Below, in pieces: positions 23,601-32,610 of a DNA stretch of 64,000 nt. How positions within the stretch are numbered: position 1 is the first letter of the stretch; every line of letters begins with the position of its first letter. The DNA is from Bradyrhizobium sp. CB2312 (GTDB lineage: Bacteria; Pseudomonadota; Alphaproteobacteria; Rhizobiales; Xanthobacteraceae). The notes under the pieces were generated by a model. The model saw nothing but the letters and a program-made list of their open reading frames with translations. It was not told the DNA's origin and made no database searches. The position numbers and the translations under genes were made by a program. The stretch covers positions 3,741,501 to 3,805,500 of the forward strand of contig NZ_CP121668.1 in assembly GCF_029714425.1 (NCBI RefSeq). The letters are read 5' to 3'.

Positions 23601-26466
23601 GCGTGGTCTGCACTTCGCGGGCGCCGGCCAGGATCGAGGCTGCGGTGGCGGAACCGGCCGCCGACAGCGTGCGCTCGACATCGGCTGCGAGCCCCTTGAT
23701 CTGGTTCGACGCATCCCCAGATGCCGCGACCAGGCTCGATTGCGCTTCGCGGGCGCTGGTCAGGATTGAGTTCGCTGCTCCCGTGCCGACCGCGGTCAGG
23801 GCGCGCTCGACCTCGGTGGAGGTCATCTTGAGCTGGGCGTTGACGTCGGAGGAGACCGTCATCAGCGACTGCTGGGCGGTGCGAGCCCCGGTCTGGATCG
23901 TCTCGCTGGTGTTGACGACGAGGTTGGTGAGCGAGCGCTCGGCGTCCTCGACATGCGAGCGGATCGCGGTCGAGATCATCTCGGCGCGGGAGATCATGTC
24001 CTCGCTGGCCTGGCGGCCGCTGCTCTCGATGCGGCCGGCGACGGCCTCGACGCGCGAGCCGAGCAGGTCCTCGAACTGCGCCACGCGCACGTCGATGTCG
24101 TTGGCGACCGACCCGACCTTGGTCTCGATGGCCTGCTGGATGTCCTGGAAGCGCGCGGTGACCGTGTCGGTCAGATGCGTGCTGCGGCCGTCGATGATCT
24201 CGGCGACGCCGGTAATGCGGCGGTCGACCGCCTCGATCGCCTGCGCGGTGCCGTCGGTGAGCGTCGAGGTCAACAGGCCGAGGCGCGTGTCGATCGACTG
24301 CATGGCCTGCGAGGCGCCGTTGGTCAGCGCCGTCGTCAAGTAGGTGAGGCGGGTGTCGATGGACTCGAGCGCCTGCGAGGCGCCGCCGGTGAGGGTGGTC
24401 GTCAGATGCGTCAGGCGCGTATCGATGGTGTGGATGGTCTGCGATGCGCCGTCGGTCAGCGACGTCGTGAGGTGGGTGAGGCGGGAGTCGATCGACTGGA
24501 TCGCCTGCGCGGCACCGTCGGTCAGCGAGGTCGCGAGCGTGTTGAGACGGCCGTCGATAGTCTCGGTGACGGACCGCGCGCGGGTATCGAACGACTCCTC
24601 GAGCGCGCTGACGCGGAAGCCGAGCTGCTCGTCGAAGGTCTTGATGTGGCCTTCAATCGTGCCGTCGAGGCTGGCGATCTTGCCGTGCAGCGAGGCGTCG
24701 AAGTTGGAAACGCGTTCGCCGATCGTGGTCTCGAACTGCACCAGCCGCTGGTCCAGCACGGCCGTGATCTCGCCGCCGTTGGAGGTGAAGCGGGTGTCGA
24801 AATTGTCGACATAGGTCTTCAGCGACTCGTGGATGTCCTGCGTGCGCTGGCCCATGCGCTCGACGATCTCGCCGCCGAACGTCTTCACGGTGCGGTCGAA
24901 TTCGGAGATGTGGCGGGTGATCAGCGCGCCCAGCGTGCCGGAGTCGCGGGCGAACTTCTCGACCAGCTCGGAGCCCTGATTCTTCACCAGCTCGTCGAAG
25001 GCGCTCATCTGCAGCGAGAGGGAATCGTGCGCGGTCTCGGTCTGGCTGACGACCTTGGCGACGAGGGCGTTGACGGTGGCGTCGAGCGCCTCGCTCGCCT
25101 TGTCGCCGCTGGTCATGATGTGGCCGGCGAGGCGGTTGCCGGCGTCGTCGATCTTGGCGGAGAGGTCGTTGGAGCGCAGCTCGAGCTCGAGCAGCAGCGA
25201 GTCCGACGAGTTCTTCAGGGAATCGTGCACCTGCTCGGTGCGCTCGGAGATGCCGTCGACGATCGCGGCGGAGCGCTGCTCGAACTCGCCGGTGATGCGG
25301 TCGATGCGCTCGTTCAGCATCTCGTGGACGCGGTCGGCGAGGTCGACGAACTCGTCGTGGACGTGGCCGGTCTTGAAGTTGAGGCTGGTGGTCAGCCGCT
25401 CGCTGGCATCGAGCACGGCGCGCGTGGTCTCGTTGCTGGCTTCCTCGAGGCGGTCGAGCAGGTCGCCGCCGCGCTCGCCGAGCGCCAGGATCATGTTGTC
25501 GCCGGCATTGCTCAAGGCGCTGGTGATGTGGGCGCCGCGCTCTTCCAGCGCGCCGGTGATGGATTTTGCGACCTCGTCGACGCGCGAGGCGATCGCGTCC
25601 GAGATCAGCGCGATGTCGTGGCGCAGATCGATCTGCACGCCGGAGATGGCGCTGCGGACCTGCTCGGCCTGGCCGACCAGGTTGTCGCGCTGATGGGCGA
25701 TGTCCTGGAGCAGGGCGCGGATGCGCACTTCGTTGTCGCTGTAGGCGCGCTCGAGCGCGGCGACCTCGTTGGCGACCAGCGTCTCGAGCTCGCCGGCGCG
25801 TGCGATCGCGCGCTCGATGCCGTCGCCCATCGCCGCGACCTCGCGGCGGATGGCCTGGCCGACGGTGACCATGGAATCGGAGGCCGAGCCTTCCGGCTCG
25901 GAGAAGCGGATCGCGACCTGCGCCATCGCTTGCGCGATCATGCGCATTTCCTGGCCGCGCCAAACGAGGCTCGCCAGGAAATAGAACAGCATGATCGGGG
26001 CGAAGAACATCGCGATGAGGCCGGCGATGACCAGCACGCCGCCGCTCTGGCCCATGGCGGCCTGGATCGAGGGCAGGAAGCCGACGGTCAGCGCAGCGCA
26101 AGCCGCGAGCCAGACGCCGGCGAAGATGGTGGCGAAGGTGTAGACGCTGCGGGCAGGGCGGCCCTTCTGAAGCGCCTGGAGCAGCTGGCCAATGGTCTCG
26201 CGGTCGTCATTGGCGGCGCGGCGCGCGGTGCGCGGCTCCTCGATCGGATCGAACACGGTGGCGCGTTCGTTGGCGGCCGGACGCGGCTCGAAGGCCGGCT
26301 CGTCGAAGGACGGGGGCGGCGGCGGTGTTACCGCAGGTGCGGTCTCGTTGCGCATCGCGGCGTTGCGGCTGGTGTCCGCGGCCGTATCGCTGATGTTCAG
26401 GGCTTCCTGGATCGCAGAAAGTGCAACTTCTGTCGGGTCTTTGACCTTCTTGGGAGTGTTCGCCAT
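20686..26466 (-). CDS. Growth-pole-ring (GPR/RgsE)-like giant coiled-coil membrane protein
   Basis: The 1926-residue protein has a soluble N-terminus (1-105), two membrane helices (about 107-130 and 143-168), and then a very long helical region. Within it lie five 22-residue repeats (about residues 636-745, S/T-I-D-x-R-L-x-x-L-x-x-x-L pattern) and ten 44-residue repeats (about 849-1288, containing AREAQ-x5-S and V-x-R-S/A-L). Both periods are multiples of 11, as in apolipoprotein A-I. After a Pro/Gln-rich linker the C-terminus is a conserved domain (about 1820-1926). The architecture fits GPR of Agrobacterium and RgsE of Sinorhizobium, which form a ring at the growing pole and are needed for polar growth. 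Homology is inferred from architecture. The start ATG at 26466 is clear. Confidence 0.78.
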   Translation of the reverse strand: MANTPKKVKDPTEVALSAIQEALNISDTAADTSRNAAMRNETAPAVTPPPPPSFDEPAFEPRPAANERATVFDPIEEPRTARRAANDDRETIGQLLQALQKGRPARSVYTFATIFAGVWLAACAALTVGFLPSIQAAMGQSGGVLVIAGLIAMFFAPIMLFYFLASLVWRGQEMRMIAQAMAQVAIRFSEPEGSASDSMVTVGQAIRREVAAMGDGIERAIARAGELETLVANEVAALERAYSDNEVRIRALLQDIAHQRDNLVGQAEQVRSAISGVQIDLRHDIALISDAIASRVDEVAKSITGALEERGAHITSALSNAGDNMILALGERGGDLLDRLEEASNETTRAVLDASERLTTSLNFKTGHVHDEFVDLADRVHEMLNERIDRITGEFEQRSAAIVDGISERTEQVHDSLKNSSDSLLLELELRSNDLSAKIDDAGNRLAGHIMTSGDKASEALDATVNALVAKVVSQTETAHDSLSLQMSAFDELVKNQGSELVEKFARDSGTLGALITRHISEFDRTVKTFGGEIVERMGQRTQDIHESLKTYVDNFDTRFTSNGGEITAVLDQRLVQFETTIGERVSNFDASLHGKIASLDGTIEGHIKTFDEQLGFRVSALEESFDTRARSVTETIDGRLNTLATSLTDGAAQAIQSIDSRLTHLTTSLTDGASQTIHTIDTRLTHLTTTLTGGASQALESIDTRLTYLTTALTNGASQAMQSIDTRLGLLTSTLTDGTAQAIEAVDRRITGVAEIIDGRSTHLTDTVTARFQDIQQAIETKVGSVANDIDVRVAQFEDLLGSRVEAVAGRIESSGRQASEDMISRAEMISTAIRSHVEDAERSLTNLVVNTSETIQTGARTAQQSLMTVSSDVNAQLKMTSTEVERALTAVGTGAANSILTSAREAQSSLVAASGDASNQIKGLAADVERTLSAAGSATAASILAGAREVQTTLVTASSDAANHVKTLTADVQRSLSLAGTTTAESITAGARDAQSALIAASTETANQIKALSSDVQRSLTMAGTSTAEILTTGAREAQNTLIAGSADAANQVKSLTAEVQRSLSMAGTTTAETITAGAREAQNMLVTASSDAASQVKSLAAEVHRSLSQVGQTTAETITTSARDAQSTLLSVSAEQTSQVRSLAAEMQRALATAGGATIEALTSGVREAQGTLISASTDAASQIKSLTTDIERTLTAVGADTASTILNSAREAQTSLTSTSADAASQIRTISTEIERALSAATANATSDIQSSALNAQNALISASNEASSRVKSSSADVERSVLAASSSFGQAMTGKTDEIVTYVQQQADRLSNMIDAKRGALVDAIGSKTSQLTLDIDRVTSDALKSIETRGHAFSQTMMGNGSEVARTINAASEIATGAVGKSLKDLEQASRAAIDQSRQVSIAAVTEMQETSKILRTDTVALFERLREGNILLQEVLTGAHDNLNSLERALVTRVADFVSAMNDVTSRNGAATQNLEDQLNVFNSKTTKALQDLGELSTQFDAHGKALVDAAQVVEQSNKNTTASLAERKQALESLVTTIDLRTADLDQRLSRFTGLLDESLAAAEERARDIARVVAETAGAGSAAITRQFEAVRVASEEEHRQTIEAMHDIYRQTTDEADAMFKQSTEKFTNLVSSMKQMAFEMHNELEATRNELRRGVLEMPQEAAESTAQMRKVIVDQIEALAELNRIVAQHGRGLDVSTTGRASVAVQRQEEPIMASAGGRGTETRMRDTGSASTLPPPDLGMPAPSRRTEAPSVAPSSNDQGRDGWLSDLLNRTDANQGAPNGREAPRGRAAPAQQPQASQSSSNPLESLSLDIGRLMDRNLAAEMWDRYQRGENKAFTKRLYTPAGQKAFDEVARKYRADRNFKGTVDRYVAEFERLLDEVARDGRGPQELRSHLTSETGLVYTLLAHAAGRLG
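22603..23922 (-). repeat. Ten tandem 132-bp (44-residue) coding repeats
   Basis: In the giant coiled-coil gene, ten consecutive 44-residue units share the pattern A-G-x-x-T-A-x-x-I-x-x-x-A-R-E-A-Q-x-x-L. Nine are exactly in register (22603-23790) and the tenth, most diverged, is upstream at 23791-23922. Each unit is four 11-residue hendecads. Units differ by about 40-60% in sequence, so expansion is old or under diversifying drift. Confidence 0.85.
24232..24561 (-). repeat. Five tandem 66-bp (22-residue) coding repeats
   Basis: Five consecutive 22-residue units in the same gene read S/T-I-D-T-R-L-x-x-L-T-T-x-L-T-x-G-A-S-Q-A-x-x. They are much better conserved than the 44-residue set, so they are probably younger. 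The 22-residue period is the classic apolipoprotein amphipathic repeat length. Confidence 0.85.
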
Positions 26467-26863
26467 GTTCAGTCCGAGCCCTCGTTACTAGTACACGCCC
26501 CCCGCGAGCCCTGCGCGCGACGCAAGCCCACAGACCGGATCATGCCGCTTGTGCGGATCTCCAAGCCGTCCCCACCCGGACGGCTTGTCCGCTAATTTCC
26601 GCAACATCCTATTGGCAGAGCGTCGCGAATGAAATGCCCACGATTAAGACAATCTTAATCATCGTTAACAGGATCGCGCCGTAACGCCTTAGCAATAAAT
26701 ACAATTCCCCATGGAACTTGGCCGATTGCGGCAACTTTTCGTCAATAAACGGGCAGAATTACGTAAAGCGGCCCAAACATTTCGTTAACCATTTCCATGC
26801 TTGGGTGGAGGTGAACTCACCGCCGGACCGGCGGAACAGTCGCGCGATGCCGGGGCCTGCGCC
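26467..26863. other. AT-rich divergent intergenic region
   Basis: These 397 bases lie between the growth-pole-ring-like gene and the Hpt gene. The middle (about 26630-26800) is distinctly AT-rich for this genome and holds the CtrA-like motifs listed separately. No RNA gene or repeat was seen. Confidence 0.6.
26644..26658. promoter_or_regulatory. Candidate CtrA box
   Basis: TTAA-N7-TTAA is present exactly (TTAAGACAATCTTAA), the core of the CtrA consensus. A further TTAAC follows at 26665-26669, and a TTAACCAT half-site lies at 26785-26792. The box lies about 180 bases upstream of the growth-pole-ring-like start and about 205 upstream of the Hpt start. Confidence 0.45.
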
Positions 26864-27238
26864 ATGACGCCTGAACTGCAACGGATGGACTGGATGCCCT
26901 CGCCCCCGCTTGCGCCCGTCGACAGCCCGCTCGACCTCGACCATCTCTCCCAGATGACGCTCGGCGACGCCGAGCTGGAACAGGAAGTGCTTGCGATGTT
27001 CGCCGAGCAGGCGGTCCGCCTGCTCGCCGCGATGACCGCGTTGCCGGCCGAGACCGGCGCGCTCGCGCACAAGCTCAAGGGCTCGGCGAGGGGGATCGGC
27101 GCCTTTGCGGTCGCCGACGCGGCCGCCAGCCTCGAGATGGCGATCCGGACCGGCCATGACCGGCCGCATGCCTTCGCGGCGTTGAAAGAGGCCGTGGCCG
27201 AGGTGCGCGCCGCGATCGCGGCGATCCTCAAGCACTAG
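26864..27238 (+). CDS. Orphan Hpt (histidine phosphotransfer) protein
   Basis: The 124-residue protein is a four-helix Hpt domain. The phosphorylatable histidine is H69 in AHKLKGSARGIGA, the standard HxxKGxAxxxGA motif. It probably relays phosphate in a cytoplasmic phosphorelay. I chose the ATG at 26864; a TTG at 26801 would add 21 residues without family support. No kinase or response regulator is adjacent, so its partners are elsewhere. It is divergent from the polar-growth gene. Confidence 0.78.
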   Translation: MTPELQRMDWMPSPPLAPVDSPLDLDHLSQMTLGDAELEQEVLAMFAEQAVRLLAAMTALPAETGALAHKLKGSARGIGAFAVADAAASLEMAIRTGHDRPHAFAALKEAVAEVRAAIAAILKH

Positions 27239-27287
27239 GCTGGCAAGCCCCATTCACGCGGGCGCCTTGCGCGTCGACCTTCTGTTT

Positions 27288-27340
27288 GGACGCATTTTCC
27301 CTTGCGCGAAACGGGGTCCACTTCGCTTGAAAACACTATA
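27288..27340. repeat. Possible dispersed alphaproteobacterial intergenic element
   Basis: The sequence around TCCACTTCGCTTGAAAAC resembles a short dispersed element I recall from many rhizobial intergenic regions (ending in CACTTCGCTCGAAAACGC-type sequence). Only one copy is in this window, so the call rests on memory. Confidence 0.35.
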
Positions 27341-27415
27341 GCGCGGCCCTGACCGACCCGTTATAGGACAGCCCCGATACTCCTTTTCCCCAACATCGCG
27401 GCAGCACGAGCACAC

Positions 27416-27736
27416 ATGGCCAAGATTCACTTTGTCGACCACAAGGGCGAAACCCGCACGGTGGAAATCGAGAACGGCGCAACCGTGATGGAAGCCGCCA
27501 TCCGCAACAGCATTCCCGGCATCGAAGCCGAATGCGGCGGCGCCTGTGCCTGCGCGACTTGCCATGTCTATGTCGACGAAGCCTGGCGCGAGAAGGTCGG
27601 CAGCCCGACGCCGATGGAAGAAGACATGCTCGACTTCGGCTTCGACGTGCGCCCGAACTCGCGCCTGTCCTGCCAGATCAAGGTTTCCGACGAGCTCGAC
27701 GGGCTCGTCGTGGCAACGCCGGAACGTCAGGCCTGA
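27416..27736 (+). CDS. 2Fe-2S ferredoxin (adrenodoxin/FdxB type)
   Basis: The 106-residue protein is an ISC-type ferredoxin. Its cluster ligands are C40, C46, C49 and C86 (C-x5-C-x2-C and a distal RLSC), as in adrenodoxin; C44 is an extra Cys inside the first loop. It would shuttle one electron, for instance to cytochrome P450s or Fe-S assembly. The ferredoxin-NADP reductase gene lies 660 bases downstream and could be its partner. The 3' end overlaps a convergent thioesterase gene by 59 bases. Confidence 0.9.
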   Translation: MAKIHFVDHKGETRTVEIENGATVMEAAIRNSIPGIEAECGGACACATCHVYVDEAWREKVGSPTPMEEDMLDFGFDVRPNSRLSCQIKVSDELDGLVVATPERQA

Positions 27737-28217
27737 TCGTTCCGAATGAATCAGGTGCAAGCGGCGCGACCTCGATGCCGCACTTGTGCCAGGGCCTGAA
27801 CTTCTCGACGATCTCTGCTGTCAGCGGCGCCGGCCGCCGCGTCGTCTCGTCGAGCAGGACGCCGACGGACGTCGCCGAGGCGATGCACTTCCCGTTCGAG
27901 AACACGACCTGTTCGAAGGTCACCGACGTCCGTCCGAGTTTCACGACGCCGAGGCCGAGCTCGATCGTGTTCGGCCAGTGCAGCTCGGCGCGGAAATGGA
28001 TGTCGAGCCGCACCATGATCCAGGCGAGGCCCGGCGGGGTCAGCCCGTATTCGGGAAGCTTCATCAGCGTGACACGGCCGGTCTCGAAATAGGTGGCGTA
28101 GACCGCGTTGTTGACGTGCTGGTTGGGATCGAGATCGCCGAACCGGACATTGTCGCTGAGGCGGTAGGGGTAGTCCTCGAGGCGCGGCGTCGTATCGAGG
28201 CGGCTTGGTGCGTTCAC
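27678..28217 (-). CDS. Acyl-CoA thioesterase (4HBT hotdog family)
   Basis: The 179-residue hotdog protein has [24 protein letters not shown], the YbgC/FadM-type active-site region with the catalytic Asp and the HVNN motif. It probably cleaves short or medium acyl-CoA thioesters. The start codon is a GTG at 28217 with GGAGA upstream. The last 25 residues are Arg/Pro-rich and lie in the overlap with the ferredoxin gene, so they may have been added by loss of an earlier stop. Confidence 0.83.
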   Translation of the reverse strand: MNAPSRLDTTPRLEDYPYRLSDNVRFGDLDPNQHVNNAVYATYFETGRVTLMKLPEYGLTPPGLAWIMVRLDIHFRAELHWPNTIELGLGVVKLGRTSVTFEQVVFSNGKCIASATSVGVLLDETTRRPAPLTAEIVEKFRPWHKCGIEVAPLAPDSFGTIRPDVPALPRRARRARRKP

Positions 28218-28390
28218 CGATTGATCTCCGTCATATCCATGCCCGTTACAGCCCAGTTATCCTGACCCGGCAAGTGGGCGCGGCTGCGGGGCGCTCCCGC
28301 TTTTATGCCTTCCCTGATCCATCCCCGTTGGCTAGACAGGCAGGGTCACCTCTGCCCGACGGGCGCCGTCCAACCGATAACGACCGATAA

Positions 28391-29428
<1,038 letters not shown>

Positions 29429-29535
29429 CCGCGAGGGTGCGCACGGGCGATGCCCCATGTTTCTGGTGCTGGAATCGTTCGCGAAATCGCCGTAGTCTGC
29501 AGCCATTCCAGTTGCCGCTTAGCAAGGTGATCATA

Positions 29536-30135
29536 ATGCGGAATCTCTTTTCCAGCTGTCGGCTGCTCCCGCTGCTCGCGCTCGCGCTGTCGATCGGCGC
29601 GGTGAGCCCGGCTGCGGCACAGGCGCAGCAGCCGACCGCCGCGGGCCTGTGGCAGAAGGTCGAAGACGGCAAGACGGTGGGATGGTTCCTCTTCATCGAC
29701 CATAACGGCATCTTCGAAGGCGTGATCGCAAAAACCTTTCCGCGGCCCGGCGACAATCCGAACGAGGTCTGCGCGAAGTGCACCGACGATCGCAAGAACC
29801 AGCCGGTGCTCGGGCTCTCCTTCATCCGCGACATGAAGCGCGACGGCTTGAAGTACGAGGGCGGCAACGTCGTCAATCCGCGCGACGGCAACATCTGGAA
29901 GGCCAAGATGACGGTGAGCCCCGATGGCCAGACCCTGACCATGCGCGGCTTCCTCGGCATTTCCCTGTTCGGCAAGGACGAGACCTGGCAGCGTCTGCCG
30001 GACGCCAACCTCGCCCAGGTCGATCCCGCCATCGTTGCGAAGTATCTGCCCGCGCAGGCCGCCGCGACCAAGCCGGCGCCCACGCCTGCGGCGAAGAAGG
30101 GCGGAGCCATGAATGCGCCCGCGCCAAGGCAGTAG
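29536..30135 (+). CDS. DUF2147 exported protein
   Basis: The 199-residue protein has a signal peptide (residues 1-28, ending near AAA-QAQ). The DUF2147 domain is recognised by [27 protein letters not shown], a paired CAKC in [10 protein letters not shown], and [17 protein letters not shown]. The function is unknown; these proteins are periplasmic beta-rich proteins. An alternative start at 29437 lacks the signal. AAGGTGA lies about 8 bases before the ATG at 29536. Confidence 0.83.
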   Translation: MRNLFSSCRLLPLLALALSIGAVSPAAAQAQQPTAAGLWQKVEDGKTVGWFLFIDHNGIFEGVIAKTFPRPGDNPNEVCAKCTDDRKNQPVLGLSFIRDMKRDGLKYEGGNVVNPRDGNIWKAKMTVSPDGQTLTMRGFLGISLFGKDETWQRLPDANLAQVDPAIVAKYLPAQAAATKPAPTPAAKKGGAMNAPAPRQ

Positions 30136-30382
30136 GCTGTCCTTGCATTCCTGAGAGTCGTCGCCGCGGCGATTTCGCCCGACGGACGCTTCCGTCGAAA
30201 GGCGCATGCCGTTGCGCGTTTCTGCCGTAGTTCCCCGGAATGCGCGTTGGCGCCGGATTTGCATAGCTGTCGCAAAGCTGCTGGGGGAACGAGTCGCCAT
30301 GTCCATGCCTGCCTGACGGCGTGGCCGGCGGGCGACACCGCCTGTCCCCTCGCGGCGTCATTGTGATCCGCGGGAAGACGAC

Positions 30383-30730
30383 ATGCGATTTGCAAGACTA
30401 TGTGCCGCGACGCTGCTGGCGCTATTGGCGACGTCGGCGCTGGCGCGCGATGACGGGCGCTACGCCAACTCGCCGCTCAAGCCCTGGTTCGAGAGCCTGC
30501 ACAGCGAATACGGACAGTGCTGCTCGGATGCCGACGGCTACGTCGTCGCCGATGTCGATTGGGAATCCGACAAAGGACGTTATCGCGTGCATCTCGACGA
30601 CGAATGGGTCGTGGTGCCCGACGGCGCCGTGATCACCGTGCCGAACAAGATCGGCCGCACCATGGTGTGGAAGCACTACGTCGACGGTCATCCGCGCGTG
30701 CGCTGCTTCATGCCGGGCAGCATGACGTGA
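30383..30730 (+). CDS. Small exported Cys-containing hypothetical protein
   Basis: The 115-residue protein has a signal peptide (cleaved near ALA-RDDG). The mature part contains a CC pair in GQCCSDADG and a later Cys in VRCFMPGS. I recognise the pattern from rhizobial hypotheticals without known function. The Cys and Trp content suggests a folded periplasmic domain. Confidence 0.72.
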   Translation: MRFARLCAATLLALLATSALARDDGRYANSPLKPWFESLHSEYGQCCSDADGYVVADVDWESDKGRYRVHLDDEWVVVPDGAVITVPNKIGRTMVWKHYVDGHPRVRCFMPGSMT

Positions 30731-30791
30731 GGGTTCGCTGCTACAATTTGTAGGTCGCGCTGCCCCGCGCGGTGTGTCCCGGCGCGAGCCG

Positions 30792-31061
30792 TCAGCGCGC
30801 CTCGCTCTCCGAGCCCGCGCTCGCCAGCCGCTTGACGCGCGGCGACAGCACCGAGACTTGCGCGGGGGAGGCGGGCATGCCGGCGACGATCATCGTGGGC
30901 GCGGCCGACTGCTCCTCGACACCGGCACCGCCGAGCACCTGCACCTGGGTCGTCGAGATCGGAAACGACTTGACTTCGTAAGACGGAAGCTCGCCGGCGA
31001 ACGCGCCGCTGGAGCTCGCAATCATCGCACCGGCGACGGCAATCATCGAAAGAAAACGCAT
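30792..31061 (-). CDS. Small exported hypothetical protein
   Basis: The 89-residue protein starts at the ATG at 31061 with GGAG upstream and has a signal peptide ending near AFA-GELP. The mature part contains SFPISTTQVQVLGGAGVEEQ and no Cys. It is unrecognised. The longer open frame to 31139 adds a Cys-containing stretch before the signal, so it is unlikely. Confidence 0.6.
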   Translation of the reverse strand: MRFLSMIAVAGAMIASSSGAFAGELPSYEVKSFPISTTQVQVLGGAGVEEQSAAPTMIVAGMPASPAQVSVLSPRVKRLASAGSESEAR

Positions 31062-31245
31062 TGGAAAATCTCCGTTGAAGATGTCAATCGGAGGTTTGGT
31101 CGCCGCGATGCCGCGACAGGTTCGCTCGTGTGCGAACATTCGGAGGCCGCCGGCGATCTATTTGGTTGCGTTGGACGAAAGGATGAAACGCGGAAGATGT
31201 TTTTCGCGCAAATGTTTCCGGACGGTTTCGCCGAGGGGCGCCTTG

Positions 31246-32610
31246 CTAGCGTGCTTCCAGATCGAGCTGCCGAGAAGTCGTCGCCGCCGTCGGTTCGGGA
31301 AAACGCAGGCTCATCGTCGTGCCGCGGCCGGGTGCGGAGGAGATGACGAGCTCGCCGCCATGGGCGGCCATGATCTCGCGGACGATCGACAGGCCGAGGC
31401 CGGCGCCGCCGCCTGCGGTGTTGCCGGTCTGAAACGGCTCCAGCAGCTTTTGTTCGGCGCCGTCGGGCAGGCCTGCGCCGTCGTCTTCAACCGAGATGCT
31501 GCGGCGGTCGAGCGTGACGACGATGCGTCGCGCGCCGTGGGCGTGGATCAGCGCGTTGCCGACGAGATTGGCGAGCGCACTGCGAATGGCGGCATCGACG
31601 CCCTGCACCAGCACTGGGCCTTCCTCGGCGCGCTCCAGCGCAAGCTCGATGCCGGCGTCGAGCGCCGAGGGACCGAAATCGGCCAGCACGTCCAGCGTGA
31701 TCTCGGCAAGATCGATCGGCCGCTTTTCGATCGCGTGATTTTGCAGGCGCGCCAGGTCGAGCATGGCGGACACCAGCGACGTCAGGCGGCGGACGTCGCG
31801 CACCAGCTCTGTCCTCAGGACCGGATCGGACACGTCGTCGATCTTCGCGCGCAGCAGCGTGAGCGGCGTTCGGAGCTGATGGGCGGCATTGCCGAGAAAG
31901 CGGCGCTGCATCCGGATATAGGCGTCGATCTCGCCGAACGCGCGGTTCAGCGCCTCGACCAGGGGCTTCAACTCGGAGGGGACTTGGGACAGCGATATCA
32001 AACCTCGCGGGGCCGAGGGATCGATCGCGAGCGCGCGGTGCGCGACCCGTTCGATGCCGCGCGAGACGAAACGCGCAGCAAGAGCTGAACCGATGGCGAC
32101 GGTCGCCGCAAAGGCCAGCGCCACCAGCATGATCGAAAAAATCCTGCTGACGAGGAAGCTTCTTGCCATCCGGCCGAAGCGGACCTGAGGCTCGCCGACC
32201 ATCGTCGTGAGCCGCAAGGAGCCCCGTTGCGCAACGGCGAGACAGAACGTGCTCTTTTGGTCGTGTGTGCTGAAGACGGACAGGCCGACCGGCCCGCGAT
32301 AGGGAAAGGCGAAGGGGAGAGGCGGCCGGTGCTCGCCACCGTACTCGCTGACGAGATCGCCCACGGACACGACGTACCAGAGGTTTGGACTGTCCGCCTT
32401 CAATTCCTCGAGCGCGGGAGTCGGACGTATCGTCAGGTTTTGCCCGTCGAAATCAGTGGCTCGATCGAGAACGGCGGCCACGACCCGGCAGGCCCTGAAC
32501 TCGCGTTCCTCCAACGGGTACCTCGAGACGAAGATCGCGACCATGGTCAGAAAGATCGCTGTGGCGGCGATACCGAGCGAGAACGCAAACGTTCGGGCGA
32601 TCGACGTCAT
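31246..32610 (-). CDS. Sensor histidine kinase
   Basis: The 454-residue kinase has two membrane helices (about 9-30 and 160-182) flanking a periplasmic sensor region, then HAMP, HisKA with the phosphorylated His in AAHQLRTPLTLL, and HATPase with N-box NALIHA and G-boxes DDGAGLPDG and GGAGLGLSIV. It has no receiver domain. It overlaps its response regulator gene by 4 bases (ATGA), and the two are co-transcribed in the order regulator then kinase. Its signal is unknown. Confidence 0.87.
   Translation of the reverse strand: MTSIARTFAFSLGIAATAIFLTMVAIFVSRYPLEEREFRACRVVAAVLDRATDFDGQNLTIRPTPALEELKADSPNLWYVVSVGDLVSEYGGEHRPPLPFAFPYRGPVGLSVFSTHDQKSTFCLAVAQRGSLRLTTMVGEPQVRFGRMARSFLVSRIFSIMLVALAFAATVAIGSALAARFVSRGIERVAHRALAIDPSAPRGLISLSQVPSELKPLVEALNRAFGEIDAYIRMQRRFLGNAAHQLRTPLTLLRAKIDDVSDPVLRTELVRDVRRLTSLVSAMLDLARLQNHAIEKRPIDLAEITLDVLADFGPSALDAGIELALERAEEGPVLVQGVDAAIRSALANLVGNALIHAHGARRIVVTLDRRSISVEDDGAGLPDGAEQKLLEPFQTGNTAGGGAGLGLSIVREIMAAHGGELVISSAPGRGTTMSLRFPEPTAATTSRQLDLEAR

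Noticed and set aside
23953..26595. Long plus-strand open frame (880 codons) antisense to the giant coiled-coil gene
   Set aside because: It is a high-GC shadow frame rich in Arg/Gly/Asp with no domain; the minus-strand frame has repeats, membrane helices and an architecture match.
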